From the NCBI GenBank assembly GCA_021827205.1, contig JAKAWV010000009.1, positions 1-64,000 on the forward strand: a stretch of 64,000 nt of DNA, written 5' to 3'. Positions 51,619 through 64,000 of this stretch are shown here, piece after piece (positions within the stretch are counted from its first letter, which is position 1; every line of letters starts with the position of its first letter). This DNA comes from Pseudomonadota bacterium. Its GTDB lineage: Bacteria; Pseudomonadota; Gammaproteobacteria; Xanthomonadales; Rhodanobacteraceae. The position numbers were made by a program, and so were the translations under genes. Below the pieces are notes generated by a model. It was not told the origin of the DNA, searched no databases, and saw nothing but the letters and a program-made list of their open reading frames with translations.

Positions 51619-52569
51619 TCAGGCCGCAGCCATGCCTGGCCAGAAACCGCGAATCCCGGCCACGCCCTGCGCCCCGAGCGCGCGCACGCGCTCGTGATCG
51701 GCGGGTGTCAGGCCACCGAGGGCGTACACCGGCAACGCGGCCGTGGCGCACAGCGCGGCAAAGCGCGGCCAGCCCAGCGCCGGGGCGCCCGGATGGCTCG
51801 GCGTCGGCAGCACCGGACCCAGCACGGCGAAGTCGCAGTCCAGCACCGTGGCACGCGCCAGATCCTGCGCGTTGTGACACGACGCCCCGCACAATTGTGA
51901 TTCCGGCAGCGGCCGCGCGCTCAGCGTCGCCAGTTGCCGTGCGCTCAATTGCAGCCCGCAACCGAGCCGCTGCGCGCCGTCGATATCGCCGCCCAGCAAC
52001 ACGTCGCCATGGCGGGCCTGCGCGCGTGCCAGCAACTGCGCTGCGAGCGCACGCGACTCGACCTGCGGCAGTCGCGGCAGGCGCAGGCGCAACAGGCAGC
52101 GTGGCCCGGCCAGCGCGCGCTGCGCGGCGTCGGCCAACGCGCGCAGATCGCTGCTGTCGGGCGTGATCAGCAATCGCGGCGGCAGGCGCAAGGCGCGCAC
52201 CGCCGACCAGTCGGCCGCCGGCATGCTGTCGCGCGTCAGCGCCGCCAGCGGCGACCAGCGCAGCGCCTGGCCCTCCTGCGCCTGTACCGTGCCTTGCCAG
52301 CGCTCAACCGTGTACACATCGAGCCGCACCGCCTTGTGCGCGTATTGCCAAGACACGCGGATCAACGGCGAGCATTCCCGCGCGCCGACACCCAATTCCT
52401 CGCGCAGCTCGCGCACCAACGCCGACTCGGCGGATTCATCAGCCTCGCGCTTGCCGCCGGGAAACTCCCACAGACCGGCCAGATCGCCGCCCGGCCTGCG
52501 CTGCGCCAGCAGTACCTGACCCTGGGGATTGCGCAGCACGCCGGCGACGACTTCAAGCGCCGCGCTCAT
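51619..52569 (-). CDS. mutT: Nudix hydrolase (MutT) fused to thiamine-phosphate-synthase-like domain
   Basis: GGKREADESAESALVRELREELG Nudix box; C-terminal TMP-synthase-like half (ASCHNAQDL, GPVLPTPSHPGAPALGWPRFA, PVYALGGLTP). Confidence 0.9.
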   Translation of the reverse strand: MSAALEVVAGVLRNPQGQVLLAQRRPGGDLAGLWEFPGGKREADESAESALVRELREELGVGARECSPLIRVSWQYAHKAVRLDVYTVERWQGTVQAQEGQALRWSPLAALTRDSMPAADWSAVRALRLPPRLLITPDSSDLRALADAAQRALAGPRCLLRLRLPRLPQVESRALAAQLLARAQARHGDVLLGGDIDGAQRLGCGLQLSARQLATLSARPLPESQLCGASCHNAQDLARATVLDCDFAVLGPVLPTPSHPGAPALGWPRFAALCATAALPVYALGGLTPADHERVRALGAQGVAGIRGFWPGMAAA

Positions 52570-53075
52570 GCCCCGCATCGCATGCAATCGACAAAACTGA
52601 AAGCCCAGCGATGACGCGCATCCGGCGCGTGCGCGATGCGGCCCACCTCGATCCAGTCCCCGTGCGCAAGCGCGGGAAAGTGCGCATCGGCACCTTCGAT
52701 CTCGGTGTCGATCTCGGTCAGATGCAGGACGCGCGCATGCGGCAGCGCCAGCGCAAATACCTCGCCGCCACCGATCACGCACAGATCGCGCTCGGCGGCG
52801 CACACGGCATCGAAATCGCGCACGATCTCCTGCCCGGCGAACGGCGCGTCGTGCATGCGGCTCAGTACCAGATTGCGCCGCCCCGGCAACGCGCGGCCGA
52901 TGGACAACGCGGTGCGGTAACCCATCAGCAGCGGGCGGCCCAGGGTCAGCGCCTTGAAGCGTTTGAGGTCATCCGGCAGATGCCAGGGCAATGTGTCACC
53001 ACGCCCGATCGCGCGTCTGCGGTCGTAGGCCGCGATCACGCTCAGCCCCAGCGCACTCAACACCGGCGCGCTCAT
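52566..53075 (-). CDS. folA: Dihydrofolate reductase
   Basis: [44 protein letters not shown]. Confidence 0.95.
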   Translation of the reverse strand: MSAPVLSALGLSVIAAYDRRRAIGRGDTLPWHLPDDLKRFKALTLGRPLLMGYRTALSIGRALPGRRNLVLSRMHDAPFAGQEIVRDFDAVCAAERDLCVIGGGEVFALALPHARVLHLTEIDTEIEGADAHFPALAHGDWIEVGRIAHAPDARHRWAFSFVDCMRCGA

Positions 53076-53866
53076 ACCGCCACCGACGCCCTGATCGCGG
53101 GATGCGGCGCGTAATCGTGCAGCACGATGTCCTCGGCGCTGAACGCAAACAGATCGCGCACATCGGGATTCAACGCCAGACGCGGCAGCGGCCTGGGCGT
53201 GCGTGTGAGTTGCTCGCGCGCCTGATCGAGATGATTGAGGTACAGGTGCGCGTCGCCCAGCGTGTGCACGAAGGTGCCCGGTCGCAAGCCAGTGACCTGC
53301 GCGATCAAATGCGTGAGCAACGCGTAGCTGGCGATGTTGAAGGGCACGCCGAGAAACACATCGCCCGAACGCTGATAAAGCTGGCACGACAGCTTGCCCT
53401 CGGCCACATAAAACTGGAACAACGCGTGACAGGGCGCCAGCGCCATTTGCGGCAGCTCGCCCACGTTCCAGGCACTGACCAGGAGCCGACGCGAATCGGG
53501 ATTGCGGCGAATTTCCTGCACCACGCCGGCGATCTGATCGACCACGCCACCCTCGGCGCAGCCCCATGCACGCCACTGCTTGCCATACACCGGACCCAGC
53601 TCGCCGGTGGCGTCGGCCCACTCATTCCAGATGCTCACGCCGTGCTGCTGCAAGTAGGCAATGTTGGTATCGCCGCGCAGGAACCACAGCAACTCGTGCA
53701 GCACCGATTTCCAGTGCACGCGTTTGGTGGTGACCAGCGGGAACCCGGCGTCCAGATCGAAACGCATCTGCCAGCCGAACAGGCTGAGTGTTCCGGTGCC
53801 GGTGCGGTCGTGCTTGCGCGTGCCGCGCGTCAGCACCTGATCGAGCAATTCGAGGTAGGCCTGCAT
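53072..53866 (-). CDS. thyA: Thymidylate synthase
   Basis: [73 protein letters not shown]. Confidence 0.97.
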   Translation of the reverse strand: MQAYLELLDQVLTRGTRKHDRTGTGTLSLFGWQMRFDLDAGFPLVTTKRVHWKSVLHELLWFLRGDTNIAYLQQHGVSIWNEWADATGELGPVYGKQWRAWGCAEGGVVDQIAGVVQEIRRNPDSRRLLVSAWNVGELPQMALAPCHALFQFYVAEGKLSCQLYQRSGDVFLGVPFNIASYALLTHLIAQVTGLRPGTFVHTLGDAHLYLNHLDQAREQLTRTPRPLPRLALNPDVRDLFAFSAEDIVLHDYAPHPAIRASVAV

Positions 53867-53929
53867 GCGTCGATTATCGCCTATCGACCGGGCTCGGGTC
53901 CGCCTTGGTGTCATGCTCGCGCAGTGCGC

Positions 53930-54925
53930 TCAGGCCTCCGTCACCGGCACGCTCGCCAAAACCGGAACCGGAACCGGTGGCGCCGGTTGCCGCCGCGACA
54001 GCCACAGCAGGAACAGACCCGCCACGATCAGCGGCATCGACAGCAGTTGACCCATGGTCATCCAGCCGGTGCCCAGCAGATAACCAAGCTGCGGGTCGGG
54101 ATCGCGGATGAACTCGACGCTGAAACGGAACACGCCGTACAACAGCGCGAACCAGCCCGAGATCGCATAGCGCTTGCGCGGCTTGCGCGAGTAGATCCAC
54201 AAAAACACGAACAACACGAAACCTTCGAGAAAGCACTCCATCAACTGCGAGGGCTCGCGCGCGAAACTGTTGAGCGCGCCGGTGCGCCATAGCGCGCGAA
54301 ACTGGGCATCGCTGAACCCGGCGAACTGCCCCGCCTCGTGCAACTGCGCCGGCGTGTAGTGCGCGCACACCCAGTTCTTGGCGATCTGCCGCGGACTCAT
54401 CGCCGCGCATTGCGAGGCCTCGCGCAACGCGCGCGGAAAAATCATGCCCCAGGGCTTGTCGGTCAAGTGTCCCCACAGCTCACCGTTGATGAAGTTGCCG
54501 ATGCGCCCCAGACCGAGGCCGATCGGCACCAGCGGCGCGATGAAATCCACCGCGTCAAAAAATGGCACGCGGTATTTGTGCGACCAGTACAGTCCGCCGG
54601 CCAGCACGCCCAGCAAGCCGCCGTGAAAGCTCATGCCGCCGTCCCACAGCGCGAACATCTGCAGCGGATGCGCCATGTACAGCGGCAGGTTGTAAAACAC
54701 GATGTAGCCGATGCGTCCGCCCAGGATCACACCGAGCATGCCGAAGAACAGCAGGTCGGCGAAGCCGTCGCGACTGACCGGCAGCCGGCCCTGCTTGCGC
54801 CGATGCTCGCCCAGCAACCAGGCAGCGATGAACCCGCCCAGATACATCAGCCCATACCAGTGCACCGGGATCGGGCCGATGTGGAAGGCGATGGCGTCGA
54901 ACGCGTCGAAATAGGGCAAGTGCAT
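53930..54925 (-). CDS. lgt: Prolipoprotein diacylglyceryl transferase
   Basis: HWYGLMYLGGFIAAW, GGRIGYIVFYN, LGLGRIGNFINGELWG. Confidence 0.97.
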   Translation of the reverse strand: MHLPYFDAFDAIAFHIGPIPVHWYGLMYLGGFIAAWLLGEHRRKQGRLPVSRDGFADLLFFGMLGVILGGRIGYIVFYNLPLYMAHPLQMFALWDGGMSFHGGLLGVLAGGLYWSHKYRVPFFDAVDFIAPLVPIGLGLGRIGNFINGELWGHLTDKPWGMIFPRALREASQCAAMSPRQIAKNWVCAHYTPAQLHEAGQFAGFSDAQFRALWRTGALNSFAREPSQLMECFLEGFVLFVFLWIYSRKPRKRYAISGWFALLYGVFRFSVEFIRDPDPQLGYLLGTGWMTMGQLLSMPLIVAGLFLLWLSRRQPAPPVPVPVLASVPVTEA

Positions 54926-55096
54926 GGATACGGGCTGGGTCAGGAAGGGAATCAGGGAATCGGACCACGGCGACGGCCGAAAGTGCCGCAGAGATGCCGG
55001 GAGCGGGTAATCGGTAACGGAAGTTGGGCGTTTGAAGTCGGTGTCGCAAGGCGAGCGATCCTGGCGCTGTCATTCCGAGCACGCCGCTCTTCTTGT

Positions 55097-55142
55097 CGTC
55101 ATTGCCGCGCAAAGCCTGCCCCCGCGAAGGCGCGGGCGGGGA
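55097..55142. repeat. REP-like dispersed repeat
   Basis: gtcattgccgcgcaaagcctgcccccgcgaaggcgcgggcgggga. Confidence 0.7.
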
Positions 55143-55216
55143 GTGCTTCACAACAGCGAAGCTGGTGATCCAGTCGCGGGTCGGTTACCCACTACCGGTT
55201 ACCAGTTGACAGGCGC

Positions 55217-56431
55217 TCAAGCCGGCAGCACCCGGCACAGGTAACCCTTGAGGTAATCGGTCTCGGGGATGGCCGGGTGGATCGGATGGTCCGGCCCTTG
55301 CTGCAGCACTTCCAGCACCTGCACCTGGCGCTCCAGTTCGCGCGCCCCGGCCTGGATCGCGCCCAGCAATTCGCCGCGCGCAAGGTGATGCGAGCACGAA
55401 CAACTCACCAGAATGCCATCGGGCGCCAGCAACTGCATCGCCGCCATGTTGATGCGGCGGTAGGCCAGCCGGCCTTGCGCGAGGTCTTTCTTGCGCTTGA
55501 CGAAGGCCGGCGGATCGACCACCACCACATCAAAGCGCTCGCGCGCGGCGCGCAGCGCCTTGAGCACATCGAACGCATCGCCGTGCGCGCTGTGCATGCG
55601 CTGGGCCAGGCCATTCGCGGCGGCCGCCGCATCGAGCCTGTGCAATGCCGCCTGCGATGCATCCACGCACAGCACTTCGCGCGCGCCGCTGGCCGCCGCG
55701 CGCAGACCCCAGGCACCGAGATAACTGAACACATCGAGCACGCGCTTGCCGGCCACGTAATGCACGAAGCGATCGCGGTTGGCATGTTGATCGTAAAACC
55801 AGCCGGTCTTCTGCCCGCCCAGCACATCGAGCTCGAAACGCAGCTCGCCCTCGCGCGCGATCACCGGCGCCTGCAGGTCGCCGAAAGCAATGTCGGCGTA
55901 CAGGGGCAGATTCTCCAGCACGCGGATGCCGGCGTCGTTTTTCCAGATCATGGCGCGCGGCTTGAGCACTTTTTGCACCGCGGCCTCGACCTCGGGCTTC
56001 AGTCGCTCGATGCCGGCCGTGGTGGCCTGCGCCACGATCACGTCATCGAAACGATCCAGCGTGAGCCCCGGCACACCGTCGCTCTCGCCATACAGCAGCC
56101 GATAAAACGGCTCGGCATACAGGCGCTGGCGCAAAGCCAGCGCCACATTGAGCCGGTGCACCAGCAGAGATCGATCGAGCGCATGCGCGCTGCCACGCAC
56201 CATCAGTCGCGCCGTGATCAATGAGGCTGGATTGGCGTAGCCCACACCCAGCGCGCGATCCGCGGCATCAACGATCACGCAGGGCACGCCCGGCTCGAAC
56301 GCAGTCAGCGGACTGCGCTTGGTATCCACCTCGTTGGAGAACACCCACAGGTGCCCGGCGCGCAGGCGCGCATCCTCGCCGCGCTTGAGATAAAGCGGCG
56401 GCAAGGTGGTATCGTCACTGGCAGGCTGCAT
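55217..56431 (-). CDS. rlmI: Class I SAM-dependent rRNA methyltransferase (RlmI-like)
   Basis: N-terminal PUA-like LYLKRGEDARLRAGHLWVFSNEVD; VLDVFSYLGAWGL; VVVDPPAFVKRKKDL; SCSCSHHL. Confidence 0.92.
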   Translation of the reverse strand: MQPASDDTTLPPLYLKRGEDARLRAGHLWVFSNEVDTKRSPLTAFEPGVPCVIVDAADRALGVGYANPASLITARLMVRGSAHALDRSLLVHRLNVALALRQRLYAEPFYRLLYGESDGVPGLTLDRFDDVIVAQATTAGIERLKPEVEAAVQKVLKPRAMIWKNDAGIRVLENLPLYADIAFGDLQAPVIAREGELRFELDVLGGQKTGWFYDQHANRDRFVHYVAGKRVLDVFSYLGAWGLRAAASGAREVLCVDASQAALHRLDAAAAANGLAQRMHSAHGDAFDVLKALRAARERFDVVVVDPPAFVKRKKDLAQGRLAYRRINMAAMQLLAPDGILVSCSCSHHLARGELLGAIQAGARELERQVQVLEVLQQGPDHPIHPAIPETDYLKGYLCRVLPA

Positions 56432-56614
56432 CGGCAATACGAATTCCCATGTACGCTCGAGCGTAACAGGTGCGGCACACGGCACCGTGATCGCCAATCC
56501 GCCATGACGGTCGTTTCAAAGAGCTTGATATTACGCAAAGGTAAGAAACGAAGAAGACCGCGTGCGGTCTATGCATGGACGGCCCGAGGGGGCTGCACGG
56601 AGCGCAAAGTCGCC

Positions 56615-58681
56615 ATGAAGACACATCATTCCACCCTTTTCGCCCTGGGTATGGGCCTCGCCATGTGCTTGGGTACGATTGCGCCGAGTCTGGCCGCCGA
56701 CGCACCGGTCGTGGCACCGGTACCGCAACTGCCCGTCAATGATTTCGCCCGGTTCCCGTTACTGCGCGACGTGGTGATGTCGCCGGATGGCAAGTACCTG
56801 GCTGGATCGTACGAAGTGGATCAAACCGCTGGCACCAACAGCAAGTTCCAGTTGATCGTATTTGCCTTGCCCAGTCTCAAGGTCACGGCGCGCCTGAACT
56901 TTGCGCCATGGCACATGCCCGGACTGATCACCTGGGTCGGCTCCACGCGGCTGGTCGTGTCCGAGAACAAGGTGACAGGTTCGCTGGCGGCGGAACAGCC
57001 AACCGGGGACATCATCGCGTTGAACGCCGACGGTTCGCAGCAACGCACGCTGTACAGCATCGCCGCGCGCGGCACCCCGGGGGCTTCATTCAACATGATG
57101 GACATGGTCGACGGCAACCCGACCGTGGTCGGTCCCACGCACGGGATGAACGGACATGTGTTCATCGAACTGCATCCGTTCCCGATGAACGTCAGCACGC
57201 GCAACGAGAGCGCGCACCGCACCATTCTCTATGACGTCGACAGTATTAGCGGCTATCCCAGGCAGGTAGCCGAAATCGGCCATGGTCAGGCACAGTTCTT
57301 CATGCACGGCGACCAGCCGATCTACGCACTGGGCCATGACCGGCGGCTACGGGAAGTGGTGTATCTGCCGAATGGCCACGGCGGCTGGAAGCCGGCGCCC
57401 GCCGGTGTCTTCGGAAAAGTGTTCGATCCGCTCTGGGTTACGCCTGGCGGTCGCGGCGTGTATGCGCAGTACAGCGCCGATGGCGGGCCGAACGAGCTGA
57501 TCCGCTGCAAGCTCGATGGTAGCGACAAGCAGGTGTTGGCCGGCGATGCCTACGGCTCGGTCAACCGCATCCTGTGGAGTCCACGCGATCACCGCGTGCC
57601 GATCGGCGTGACCTTCACCGCCACCTTCAAGGGCGGCGTACCGGCGGTGGACTACCTCAGCAACGATCGCTGGGCGCAGATCCACCGGGCGCTGATGCAA
57701 GCCTTTCCCGGCGAATACATCGACTTCGCCGGCATGAGCACGCATGGCAACACGATCCTGCTGTTCGCCTTCAGCAACAGCGACCCCGGCGAGTATGCGC
57801 TGTTCGACAGCAAGACCATGCACGTGCAGCCGCTGATGCAAGTGATGCCATGGTTCAAGCCCGGACAGTTGGCGGCGCGCGAACCGATCCGCTTCAAAAA
57901 CAGCGTCGGCATGGAGTTGGACGGCTATCTCAGCTTTCCAGTCGGTGTGCCGCACAAGAACCTGCCGCTGGTGCTGCTGCCCCATGGCGGACCCATCGGT
58001 ATCCGCGATCGCTGGGCCTATCTCGATGATGCCGAGCAACTGGCCGGATTTCTGGCCAATCGCGGTTATGCGGTGCTGCAGGTCAACTATCGCGGCTCGG
58101 GCGGGCGCGGGCAGAACTTCGCGCGCCTGGGCTGGCGGCAATTCGCCACCGGCATACAAAGCGACCTGGTCGACGGCGTGAAGTGGGCCATCGCCAAAGG
58201 CTATGTCGATCCGCACCGCATCTGTGTGTTCGGCGCCAGTTTCGGCGGTTATTCCTCGCTGATGCAGCCCATCGTGGCGCCAAAGCTCTACAAGTGCGCC
58301 ATCGATTATGCCGGTGTATCCGACTGGCGCATCGAGATGGATCGCAGCGTGTACTCGCATCTGCGCAGCGGCAACACGTCCTTCGCGCAGTACGTCGGCG
58401 ATCGCGCCGACGCCAAGGCGATCTCGCCGCTATTCATGCTCGATCGCTTCAATGTCCCGGTGCTGATCATGCAGGGCGGCGCCGACAATATCGTGCCGCC
58501 ACAGAATGCCGAACGCTTGCGCGACAAACTCGAAGCCATGCACAAGCCCTACGAATGGCTGTGGTTCGGCAACGAGTACCACGGCTTCCAGACCGAGCCG
58601 CATCTCGTGGCCATGTTCAACAAGGTGCAAGCTTTCCTCGCGCGTTACCTCGGCCCCGGCGCAGGCACTACCACGCACTGA
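56615..58681 (+). CDS. S9 family prolyl oligopeptidase-like peptidase
   Basis: Signal peptide; GASFGGYSSLMQPI catalytic serine motif; alpha/beta hydrolase C-terminus. Confidence 0.92.
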   Translation: MKTHHSTLFALGMGLAMCLGTIAPSLAADAPVVAPVPQLPVNDFARFPLLRDVVMSPDGKYLAGSYEVDQTAGTNSKFQLIVFALPSLKVTARLNFAPWHMPGLITWVGSTRLVVSENKVTGSLAAEQPTGDIIALNADGSQQRTLYSIAARGTPGASFNMMDMVDGNPTVVGPTHGMNGHVFIELHPFPMNVSTRNESAHRTILYDVDSISGYPRQVAEIGHGQAQFFMHGDQPIYALGHDRRLREVVYLPNGHGGWKPAPAGVFGKVFDPLWVTPGGRGVYAQYSADGGPNELIRCKLDGSDKQVLAGDAYGSVNRILWSPRDHRVPIGVTFTATFKGGVPAVDYLSNDRWAQIHRALMQAFPGEYIDFAGMSTHGNTILLFAFSNSDPGEYALFDSKTMHVQPLMQVMPWFKPGQLAAREPIRFKNSVGMELDGYLSFPVGVPHKNLPLVLLPHGGPIGIRDRWAYLDDAEQLAGFLANRGYAVLQVNYRGSGGRGQNFARLGWRQFATGIQSDLVDGVKWAIAKGYVDPHRICVFGASFGGYSSLMQPIVAPKLYKCAIDYAGVSDWRIEMDRSVYSHLRSGNTSFAQYVGDRADAKAISPLFMLDRFNVPVLIMQGGADNIVPPQNAERLRDKLEAMHKPYEWLWFGNEYHGFQTEPHLVAMFNKVQAFLARYLGPGAGTTTH

Positions 58682-58854
58682 GCCGATGCTTTGCGCGGCG
58701 GCGATGCGCGCCGCCGCGCAGGACGCATGACTTTCGACCCGGGCCGCGCCCGCGGGCGACACCTAGACTGATTTCCTGATGCAGGCGACGGCGGGGACCG
58801 TTGTCTGCCATGGCGGGCCGCAAGGCCCAGGGAAACTCGCAAGGGGAGATCGTC

Positions 58855-60888
58855 ATGCTGCGCCATTACCGCCTGCTGCTGGGCGTCATTCTGATGTGCG
58901 CCGGCTTTGCCGCCAGCGCCGCCGGGCTGCTGCCGGCCATGGATTTCGCGCGCCATCCGCCGATCCGCAATCCGGTGATCTCGCCGGACGGCAAGCACCT
59001 GGCCGTGTCGTTGACCGTGGACGAAGGCAAGAGCGATGCCGTCCGCCACGAACTGGCGATCATGCAGTTGCCCAGCCTGCGCATCACCGCGCGCCTCGGT
59101 TTCGCCGCGCACACGCTGGCCGGGCAGATGGTGTGGGTCGGCGACAAGCGCCTGCTGGTGTCCGAGGCGCGCGAGTCCGGCTCGCTGGATGCGCCGGGTT
59201 TGATCGGCGAGCTGGTGGCCATCGACGCCGACGGCAAGAACCAGCGCGTGATCTACAGTTTTCTGGATCGCGGCAAGTCGATCCGCGCGCAGATGAACAT
59301 CCTGGCGCTACCACGCGCCTACCCGGACATCGCCGGACTGCCGCGCGAACTCAACGGGCACGTGTTCCTGTCGTTCTCGATCATGCCCGAGAACACCAAC
59401 GGCCAGTCCCATGACGCCGTGCGCACCGAGCTGTACGATGTGGATACCGCCACCGGCAAGCCGACCAAGGTCGCCCGGATCGATCGCGGCGACATGAGTT
59501 TTCTGGTGCACAGGGATCGCGCGTTATTCGCCTATGGCGCTGATGACGAATTCAACCCCCTGATCTACGCGCGCGATGCCCAGGGCGGCTGGACCCAGCT
59601 CGATTCCACGCAGTTCGGCAAGGAATTCCGCCCGCTGGACGTGGCTCCGGACGACACCCATCTGTACGCCATGTACAGCGCGCAGGGTGGGCCCGTGCAG
59701 CTGGTCGAAACCGATCTCAGCGGCGCCCATCGCAAGCTGCTGGCCGGCAACGACTTCGGCTCGGTCGACGGTGTGTTATCCACGCCACGCAATGCGCGTC
59801 AGCCTTTTGCGGTGGCGTTTACCGATGTGTTCGATGGCCAGCGCCCGGCTGTCACCTATCTCGACGACAGCCGCTGGACGCGGATGCACCAGCAATTGAT
59901 GCGCCAGTTCCCGGATTTCTTCATCGACTTCGCCGGCATGAGCCGCGACGGCAGCGTGGTGCTGGTGCATGCCTACAGCGGGCGCGATCCGGGCACCTGG
60001 GCGCTGCTGGATACCGCCAGCATGAGGCTGACGCCGCTGTTTCAGACCCTGCCGTGGATCAAGGCCATGGACATTGGCGAGCGCAAGCCGATCCGCTTCA
60101 AGAATCGCGGCGGCACCGAGTTGGCCGGTTATCTCACCCTGCCGCGGGGCGGGACGGCGAAGAACCTGCCGCTGGTGCTGATCCCGCACGGCGGCCCGCT
60201 AGGCCCCAGCGATGCGTGGACCTACGATTCCGACGCCGCGTTCCTGGCCAATCGCGGCTACGCGGTGCTGCAGATCAATTACCGTGGCTCCGGTGGGCGC
60301 GGTTTCAACTTCCTGCACTCCGGTTACGGCCAGTTCGCCAGCGGCATCCAGGACGATCTGATCGACGGCGTGAAGTGGACCATCGCGCAGGGCTACGTGG
60401 ACCCGAATCGCATCGGTGTGTATGGCGGCAGCTTCGGCGGCTACTCCGCGCTGATGCAACCGATCCTGGCGCCCGATCTGTACAAGGCGGCCATCGATTA
60501 CGTCGGCGTTTCGGACTGGACCATCGAGTTCGACCGCGCCGACACGCGCCGCACCAAGGGTGGGCGCATCTTCTATGCGCAAGCCATCGGCAACGAGACC
60601 GAGGCGCGCGCGCAGTCACCCATCACCCTGCTGGACAAGTTCAATGTGCCGGTGCTGATCGTGCACGGCGGCTCCGACCCGCGTGTGCCGATCCAGAACG
60701 CCGATGTGTTGCGCGACAAGCTGGAAAAAATGGGCAAGCCCTACGAGTGGCTGGTGTATCCCAAGGAAGGCCACGGCTTCTACACCGAGGAACACCGCGA
60801 GGCGCTGTACCAGAAAATGGAGGCCTTCCTCGGGCGCTATCTCGGCGGCGGCGCCAGCGCGGAGCCCGCGGCTGCCAGCTCACCCTGA
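58855..60888 (+). CDS. S9 family prolyl oligopeptidase-like peptidase (paralog)
   Basis: Signal peptide; YGGSFGGYSALMQPI motif; tandem paralog of the preceding gene. Confidence 0.92.
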   Translation: MLRHYRLLLGVILMCAGFAASAAGLLPAMDFARHPPIRNPVISPDGKHLAVSLTVDEGKSDAVRHELAIMQLPSLRITARLGFAAHTLAGQMVWVGDKRLLVSEARESGSLDAPGLIGELVAIDADGKNQRVIYSFLDRGKSIRAQMNILALPRAYPDIAGLPRELNGHVFLSFSIMPENTNGQSHDAVRTELYDVDTATGKPTKVARIDRGDMSFLVHRDRALFAYGADDEFNPLIYARDAQGGWTQLDSTQFGKEFRPLDVAPDDTHLYAMYSAQGGPVQLVETDLSGAHRKLLAGNDFGSVDGVLSTPRNARQPFAVAFTDVFDGQRPAVTYLDDSRWTRMHQQLMRQFPDFFIDFAGMSRDGSVVLVHAYSGRDPGTWALLDTASMRLTPLFQTLPWIKAMDIGERKPIRFKNRGGTELAGYLTLPRGGTAKNLPLVLIPHGGPLGPSDAWTYDSDAAFLANRGYAVLQINYRGSGGRGFNFLHSGYGQFASGIQDDLIDGVKWTIAQGYVDPNRIGVYGGSFGGYSALMQPILAPDLYKAAIDYVGVSDWTIEFDRADTRRTKGGRIFYAQAIGNETEARAQSPITLLDKFNVPVLIVHGGSDPRVPIQNADVLRDKLEKMGKPYEWLVYPKEGHGFYTEEHREALYQKMEAFLGRYLGGGASAEPAAASSP

Positions 60889-60976
60889 GGTTCGCTTCCA
60901 GTCGCGCCCAATAACGCCCGGCCGCGCGCCGGGCGTTTTGCTTTTTACCTCACGCCAACTGTGCGAGGCTTGGGGC

Positions 60977-62992
<2,016 letters not shown>

Positions 62993-62995
62993 GCC

Positions 62996-63391
62996 TCACC
63001 GCACCAGCAGGCGCGGCCCGAGGATCAGCGCCCAGGTGGCGATGACGTTGAGCATCAGCACGAACACCGCGGCCGAACCCATGTCCTTGGCGCGACCGGC
63101 CAGTTCGTGGTGTTCGGCGCCGTAGCGCTCGATCACGGCCTCGATCGCGGAATTCAGCAGTTCGGCGGCCAGCACCAGCAACAGACAGCCAAGCAGCAGC
63201 GCCTTCTGCACGCCACCCTGCCCCAGCCACAGCGCCAGCGGCGCCAGCACCACGAACAGATACACCTCGAGCCGGAACGAGCTTTCCACTTTCCAGGTGA
63301 TGGCCAGCCCTTGCAGCGACCAGCGCAGCGCACGCCACATGCCACGCGGACCGCGCGGCAGCAGGCTCGCGCCCGAACGCAGATCAGGCAT
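62996..63391 (-). CDS. dgkA: Diacylglycerol kinase
   Basis: AAELLNSAIEAVIERYGAEHHELAGRAKDMGSAAVFVLMLN signature. Confidence 0.95.
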   Translation of the reverse strand: MPDLRSGASLLPRGPRGMWRALRWSLQGLAITWKVESSFRLEVYLFVVLAPLALWLGQGGVQKALLLGCLLLVLAAELLNSAIEAVIERYGAEHHELAGRAKDMGSAAVFVLMLNVIATWALILGPRLLVR

Positions 63392-63402
63392 GCCGCGCGT
63401 GC

Positions 63403-64000
63403 TCAGGCGGCAGCCGGGCCACGCCAGGCGACGTCAAGTTCCTTCACCGCCTTGACGTCATCCAGCCGGCGCACCGGCGTGGTGCGCGGCGCCTGCTGCA
63501 GCGCCTCGGGGTCGTCCTTGGCCTGCGCCAGCAGACTCGCCATGACCGCAACGAACCGATCCAGCGTGTCCTTGCTCTCGGTCTCGGTCGGCTCGATCAG
63601 CAGGCACTCGGGCACCAGCAGCGGAAAATAATTGGTCGGCGCATGGATGCCGTGGTCGAGCAGCGCCTTGCTGAAGTCCAGCGCGGTGACGCCGCTGCGT
63701 TTTTTCTGCGGCGCCACGGTGACGATGAACTCATGGCTGGCGCGGCGCGCCGGATAGGCCAGGGTAAAACCGGCCTTGCGCAGCTCGACCGCCAGATAGT
63801 TGGCGTTGAGCGTGGCGTATTCGGCCACGCGGCGCATGCCTTCGCGACCCAACAAGCGCGCGTAGATGTAGGCGCGCAGCAGCACGCCGGCGTTGCCGGC
63901 GAAGGCCGACAAACGTCCGATGGTCAGCGGGCGATCCTTCTTGCGCGCGTAGCCATAGCGGCCATCGGCGCGCTTCTCCACGATGGGAATGGGCAGGAAC
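63403..64000 (-). CDS. gcvPB: Glycine dehydrogenase (decarboxylating) subunit 2, C-terminal part; runs off the window
   Basis: GNAGVLLRAYIYARLLGREGMRRVAEYATLNANYLAVELRKAGF, HEFIVTVAPQKK, GIHAPTNYFPLLVPECLLIEPTETESKDTLDRF. Confidence 0.93.
   Translation of the reverse strand, partial: FLPIPIVEKRADGRYGYARKKDRPLTIGRLSAFAGNAGVLLRAYIYARLLGREGMRRVAEYATLNANYLAVELRKAGFTLAYPARRASHEFIVTVAPQKKRSGVTALDFSKALLDHGIHAPTNYFPLLVPECLLIEPTETESKDTLDRFVAVMASLLAQAKDDPEALQQAPRTTPVRRLDDVKAVKELDVAWRGPAAA

Noticed and set aside
53930-54292. Overlapping ORFs on plus strand across thyA/lgt
   Set aside because: Shadow ORFs opposite conserved thyA and lgt.

Overview
GC-rich chromosomal segment, most likely from a Xanthomonadaceae/Rhodanobacteraceae-type gammaproteobacterium (inferred from gene content and the arginine pathway type). 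It is almost fully coding. Main blocks: hslR-htpG-htpX; gluQ and two phaB-type reductases flanking phaR; a threonine operon (thrA-thrB-thrC) preceded by an unannotated Thr-rich leader peptide and an attenuator-like hairpin; a pro/arg cluster (proA, proB, argH, argC, fused argB NAGS-kinase, argE-like, argG, osmC, paiB-like, acetylornithine carbamoyltransferase); cysS-sufE; a glycan/polysaccharide region (about 31.2-46.3 kb) with two paralogous GT-C/TPR-like membrane proteins, several glycosyltransferases, an epimerase, an acetyltransferase and a flippase, interrupted by five toxin-antitoxin loci; pilB-pilC-pilD-coaE; mutT/thiE-like, folA, thyA, lgt, rlmI; two tandem S9 peptidases; a YyaL-like protein; dgkA; and the C-terminal part of gcvPB. 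The strongest non-annotated signals are the thr leader/attenuator (11717-11940), an in-frame repeat-like insertion in the argE-like gene, heptanucleotide tandem repeats at argE/argG ends, a 147-bp perfect direct repeat between phaB and phaR, and a TA island with a duplicated glycosyltransferase 3' end. All calls are from reading the sequence and translations; no database search was run.
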